From the NCBI GenBank assembly GCA_016292705.1, contig JAEDHZ010000062.1, positions 1-8,031 on the forward strand: 8,031 nucleotides of DNA, given 5' to 3'. Each line of letters opens with the position of its first letter. Positions within the stretch are counted from its first letter, which is position 1. Below are positions 5,793 through 8,031 of the stretch, in pieces. Made by a program: the position numbers and the translations under genes. Below the pieces are notes generated by a model. It was not told the DNA's origin. It saw only the letters and a list, made by a program, of their open reading frames with translations, and searched no databases. This DNA comes from Clostridiaceae bacterium (GTDB lineage Bacteria > Bacillota > Clostridia > Oscillospirales > Acutalibacteraceae).

Positions 5793-6836
5793 TTAATTAC
5801 CTATTGAGTAATACAGCCTTTCATCTCCGAGCGCAACAACATCTCCGTCAAAAAGCAGCTGGGGTTCGGTAACACGGTTCCCGGAAAGGACAGTGCCGGA
5901 CAAGGAATTGCAATCCTCAATCGCCCAGCCGTCTTCATAAAGAATGAGCTGTGCGTGCTTTCTTGAAACAGTCGCAGAAGCAAGGCGTATATCGCACGAA
6001 TGTGAGCGGCCGATGGTCACCCTGTTTCCGGAAAGAACAAAAGCCTCGCCCGTGTCGGGGTTAATAAGTCTCGGAGAAACCGAACGGAACCGGAATTCGG
6101 GAACCGAGTTGCGTTTGTTCGGAGTGTTAACAACCTGCTGTCCTTCAAAACTGCGGTTGATTTTATCCGAGTAAATGTCCTTTTTGCCCTGAATTTCGGA
6201 CGGCATCTGAGTAAAAATGCTCTCGTTCTTCTTTTCAAAATGCAGCTGAGGACGGTGCTCATCATCGTAATAGTCAGAAACCCGGTAACCGTTTTGAAGG
6301 TATTCTCCGTCTGTGAATTCAAGGTTGAAATCATCTTCTTCCCAATACTGTGTTTGCTGCTTTTTCGACACACGGCGAGCGGGGGCGGCAGGCGATTTTT
6401 TGACTTTGTTCCTGCCCTTCCTTTTTCCGACAAGGGAAACGGGGTCGTCCGCAATTTCAAAACCGAAAACTGCGCCGCCGAAAGTCAGACGGTCTCCGCC
6501 GGAGATCATCGCCTTTTTTTCAATCTTCTTTCCGTTGACAAGAATACCGGATTTTGAAAGCAGGTCATAGATATACCAACCGTCAATTCGTCTGCTGATT
6601 ACCGCCTGAAAGCGGGAAACAGTGTCATAACCAATCACAATGTCGCAGGAATTGCTGCGTCCGATTGATGTTTCCCACATATTGAGCGAATATCTTTCAC
6701 CGTCCGAAAGGTCAGTGATATAGCCGTAGGTTTTTTCTTTCGGATGCCCGAGCAAAAGAGTGAGCATACATTTTATCAGAATCAGGAGAGTCAGAAACGG
6801 CAGAATATACCGTGAAGCTCCGATAACAATGTCCAT
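5793..6836 (-). CDS. Membrane-anchored protein with two FHA domains
   Basis: A 347-residue protein with one N-terminal membrane helix (about 8-29), an FHA domain (about 38-128), a charged, probably disordered linker (about 130-250) and a second FHA domain (about 255-345). FHA domains usually bind phosphothreonine peptides, so it is likely an adaptor linking Ser/Thr kinase signalling to wall synthesis. FHA1 has GRSNSCDI (59-66) but SRFQA (74-78) in place of SRxHA, and SKSG (94-97) in place of the usual xxNG. FHA2 has GRSHSCDI (276-283) and intact SRKHA (291-295), but SLSG (311-314). I chose the ATG at 6836 because GGAGG lies five bases upstream; a 49-residue extension to 6983 would run through the promoter. 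The gene is first in an apparent operon with SEDS and PBP genes, recalling actinobacterial fhaB-rodA-pbpA loci. No kinase is encoded nearby. Confidence 0.88.
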   Translation of the reverse strand: MDIVIGASRYILPFLTLLILIKCMLTLLLGHPKEKTYGYITDLSDGERYSLNMWETSIGRSNSCDIVIGYDTVSRFQAVISRRIDGWYIYDLLSKSGILVNGKKIEKKAMISGGDRLTFGGAVFGFEIADDPVSLVGKRKGRNKVKKSPAAPARRVSKKQQTQYWEEDDFNLEFTDGEYLQNGYRVSDYYDDEHRPQLHFEKKNESIFTQMPSEIQGKKDIYSDKINRSFEGQQVVNTPNKRNSVPEFRFRSVSPRLINPDTGEAFVLSGNRVTIGRSHSCDIRLASATVSRKHAQLILYEDGWAIEDCNSLSGTVLSGNRVTEPQLLFDGDVVALGDERLYYSIGN

Positions 6837-6854
6837 ACTGTCCTCCGTGGCAGG

Positions 6855-6874
6855 TATCCGGAGCAATCCGGATA
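6855..6874 (-). promoter_or_regulatory. Perfect inverted repeat in the FHA-gene leader
   Basis: TATCCGGA (6855-6862) and TCCGGATA (6867-6874) form a perfect 8-bp inverted repeat around four bases. It lies between the predicted start of the FHA transcript (about 6890) and the ribosome binding site. It could be an RNA hairpin or a dimeric repressor operator; TCCGGA itself is palindromic in each half. No known regulator site is recognised. Confidence 0.5.
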
Positions 6875-6896
6875 TCAAAACATAATAATCAAAGAG

Positions 6897-6905
6897 ATTA
6901 TACCA
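6897..6905 (-). promoter_or_regulatory. Predicted promoter (extended -10) for the FHA-SEDS-PBP operon
   Basis: On the minus strand the sequence reads TGGTATAAT, a consensus -10 box (6897-6902) with the TGn extension. The -35 position about 17 bases upstream (6920-6925, GCCCAA) is poor, which is common for extended -10 promoters. The predicted transcript start is near 6890, leaving a leader of about 54 bases. Confidence 0.6.
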
Positions 6906-6942
6906 CAATTTTTCCTCTGTTGGGCATTTTTTTGAATAAAAG

Positions 6943-6971
6943 TTGAAAAAAAAGGAAAACCGTAATATAAT
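6943..6971 (+). promoter_or_regulatory. Predicted sigma-A promoter for the glycosyltransferase
   Basis: TTGAAA (6943-6948) and TATAAT (6966-6971) are separated by exactly 17 bases, close to the ideal vegetative promoter. The expected transcript start is near 6978, about 50 bases before the glycosyltransferase ATG. It is arranged back to back with the FHA promoter. Confidence 0.75.
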
Positions 6972-6996
6972 AAACCCATACATAACATGAAAGGCA

Positions 6997-7016
6997 AGCC
7001 TTTGACCGCAAAGGCT
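6997..7016 (+). promoter_or_regulatory. Hairpin in the glycosyltransferase leader, inside a 13-codon upstream ORF
   Basis: AGCCTTTG (6997-7004) pairs perfectly with CAAAGGCT (7009-7016) around the loop ACCG. A short frame ATG 6987 to TGA 7026-7028 (MKGKPLTAKAPVF) spans the hairpin and ends two bases before the glycosyltransferase ATG. That ATG has no clear Shine-Dalgarno sequence, so the small frame might feed ribosomes to it. The upstream ATG also lacks a ribosome site and lies about nine bases from the predicted transcript start. The stem is visible; translation of the small frame is speculative. Confidence 0.45.
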
Positions 7017-7030
7017 CCGGTATTCTGAAC

Positions 7031-7966
7031 ATGAAAAGAATCGAGATGATAGTTCCCTGCTTCAACGAGGGTGATGTCCTTGAGCTTTTTTATAAGGAAG
7101 TCACACCCGTCATGCAGTCACTTGAGGGGTTTGATTATTCCTTTATTTTTGTCAACGACGGAAGCCGTGACAACACACTGGAAATTATCAAATCCTTTGC
7201 CGAAAAGGACAGCCATGTCAAATATGTTTCCTTTTCCCGCAACTTCGGAAAGGAAAGCGCAATGCTTGCCGGTCTGAAAAACAGCAGCGCCGACTTTGTG
7301 GGAATCCTTGACGCAGATTTGCAGCACAGTCCCTCGCTCATTCCTCAAATGCTCAAAGCCGTTACCGAGGAGGGCTTTGACATTGCCGCCGCAAAACGCA
7401 GCGACCGCAAGGGAGAAAACGGATTGAAAAGTTTCCTTTCATCGGCTTTCTATAAGGTTGCAAACAAAATGACCGAGGTTGAAATTGACCCCGGCGCCCA
7501 GGACTTCCGGATAATGAAACGCAAGGTTGTTCTCTCCATTCTTTCAATGGCGGAACACAACCGTTTCACAAAGGGTATTTTCAGCTTTGTCGGCTTCAAC
7601 ACCAAGTGGTTTTCGCACGAAAACCGTGAGCGGGCCGCCGGCGAAACAAAGTGGAGCATAATCAAGCTTTTCAAGTATGCTCTTGACGGTATACTCGGAT
7701 TTTCAAACGCTCCGCTGAAACTCTCTTTCTGGAGCGGCGCTCTCTCTTTCGTGTTCGGTGTAATTTACGGTCTGATTTTTATCATCTGCAGTCTGGTTAA
7801 ACACGAAAGTTTCATTTCCGTCAATCTGATTATCGCACTGATATGCGCCGTTGGCGGACTCATTCTCATCTGTCTCGGAATTATCGGCGAATATCTTGCG
7901 AGAATATATACCGAGGTCAAGAACCGTCCGATATACATTATTGACGAGACGAATATAGGTGAATAA
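7031..7966 (+). CDS. Family 2 glycosyltransferase, polyprenyl-phosphate sugar transferase (GtrB/DPM1-like)
   Basis: A 311-residue membrane-bound GT2 enzyme that probably transfers a sugar from a nucleotide donor to undecaprenyl phosphate, giving a lipid-linked donor for envelope glycosylation. The N-terminal GT-A domain shows VPCFNE (8-13), VNDGSRDNT (41-49) and the metal-binding DADLQ (94-98). GAQDFRIM (155-162) and GETKWS (204-209) are typical acceptor-side motifs. Two C-terminal membrane helices (about 232-256 and 264-286) precede GEYLARIYTEVKNRP (286-300), a hallmark of this subgroup. Length matches the family. The ATG places the VPCFNE strand correctly at the N-terminus although no good ribosome site precedes it. 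It has its own promoter and is divergent from the FHA operon. Sugar and final acceptor cannot be told; the partner flippase or transferase is not in the window. Confidence 0.92.
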   Translation: MKRIEMIVPCFNEGDVLELFYKEVTPVMQSLEGFDYSFIFVNDGSRDNTLEIIKSFAEKDSHVKYVSFSRNFGKESAMLAGLKNSSADFVGILDADLQHSPSLIPQMLKAVTEEGFDIAAAKRSDRKGENGLKSFLSSAFYKVANKMTEVEIDPGAQDFRIMKRKVVLSILSMAEHNRFTKGIFSFVGFNTKWFSHENRERAAGETKWSIIKLFKYALDGILGFSNAPLKLSFWSGALSFVFGVIYGLIFIICSLVKHESFISVNLIIALICAVGGLILICLGIIGEYLARIYTEVKNRPIYIIDETNIGE

Positions 7967-7991
7967 AACGGTTTATACCCAATGGAGATTT

Positions 7992-8031
7992 ATGCGACTG
8001 TCGCAAATCGGTAAAACGAAGAGCGACAGCC
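7992..8031 (+). CDS. Possible start of the next gene, cut by the window edge
   Basis: ATG at 7992 follows GGAG (7984-7987) and opens a frame that stays open to the end, beginning MRLSQIGKTKSDS. It starts 25 bases after the glycosyltransferase stop, so it could be co-transcribed. Only 13 codons are visible and they match no family I recognise. The same bases contain inverted repeats, so this could instead be a non-coding or terminator region. Confidence 0.3.
   Translation, partial: MRLSQIGKTKSDS

Noticed and set aside
6837..6983. 49-residue N-terminal extension of the FHA protein
   Set aside because: It would start upstream of a consensus extended -10 promoter and read through the leader repeat. 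The ATG at 6836 has a strong GGAGG site and directly precedes the membrane helix.
1..8031. CRISPR arrays, tRNA or rRNA genes, insertion sequences, phage or defence genes
   Set aside because: No regularly spaced repeats, cloverleaf-like segments, transposase motifs or terminal inverted repeats were seen, and nearly all of the window is covered by recognisable housekeeping genes.

Overview
The window looks like chromosomal DNA from a Gram-positive bacterium of class Clostridia (Bacillota), perhaps an Oscillospiraceae/Ruminococcaceae-type gut anaerobe. This is inferred from the DnaK/DnaJ sequence style, the order FHA protein, SEDS protein, class B penicillin-binding protein, good Shine-Dalgarno sites, sigma-A-like promoters and roughly even base composition. 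All the genes are housekeeping in character. I see no mobile element, CRISPR array, tRNA or rRNA.

Layout: (1) Bases 1-2003, plus strand: the last 250 codons of dnaK, a 76-base spacer holding a strong hairpin, and complete dnaJ, ending at an intrinsic terminator. (2) Bases 2004-2155: convergent spacer with two stem-loops, one suited to each strand. (3) Bases 2156-6836, minus strand, read right to left: a membrane-anchored protein with two FHA domains, a SEDS glycosyltransferase (FtsW/RodA family), a class B PBP, and a short-chain dehydrogenase resembling D-mannonate oxidoreductase. The last three genes are 13 and 29 bases apart, so they look like one operon. (4) Bases 6837-7030: divergent promoter region with a perfect inverted repeat in the FHA leader and a hairpin in the glycosyltransferase leader. 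(5) Bases 7031-7966, plus strand: a family 2 glycosyltransferase of the polyprenyl-phosphate sugar transferase type. (6) A possible next gene begins at 7992 and runs off the edge.

Together: dnaK and dnaJ form the Hsp70 chaperone pair. The SEDS protein polymerises glycan from lipid II and the class B PBP cross-links it. The FHA protein is probably a phosphothreonine-reading adaptor for this pair, as in the actinobacterial FHA/rodA/pbpA loci, although no kinase or phosphatase lies in the window. The glycosyltransferase probably loads a sugar onto undecaprenyl phosphate for envelope modification. The dehydrogenase is the odd member: a hexuronate-catabolism type enzyme at the tail of a cell-wall operon.

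I did not find a clear new system. The points most worth a second look are the dnaK-dnaJ hairpin, the atypical DnaK tail, the degenerate FHA domains, the placement of the dehydrogenase, and the structured leader with a 13-codon ORF before the glycosyltransferase.
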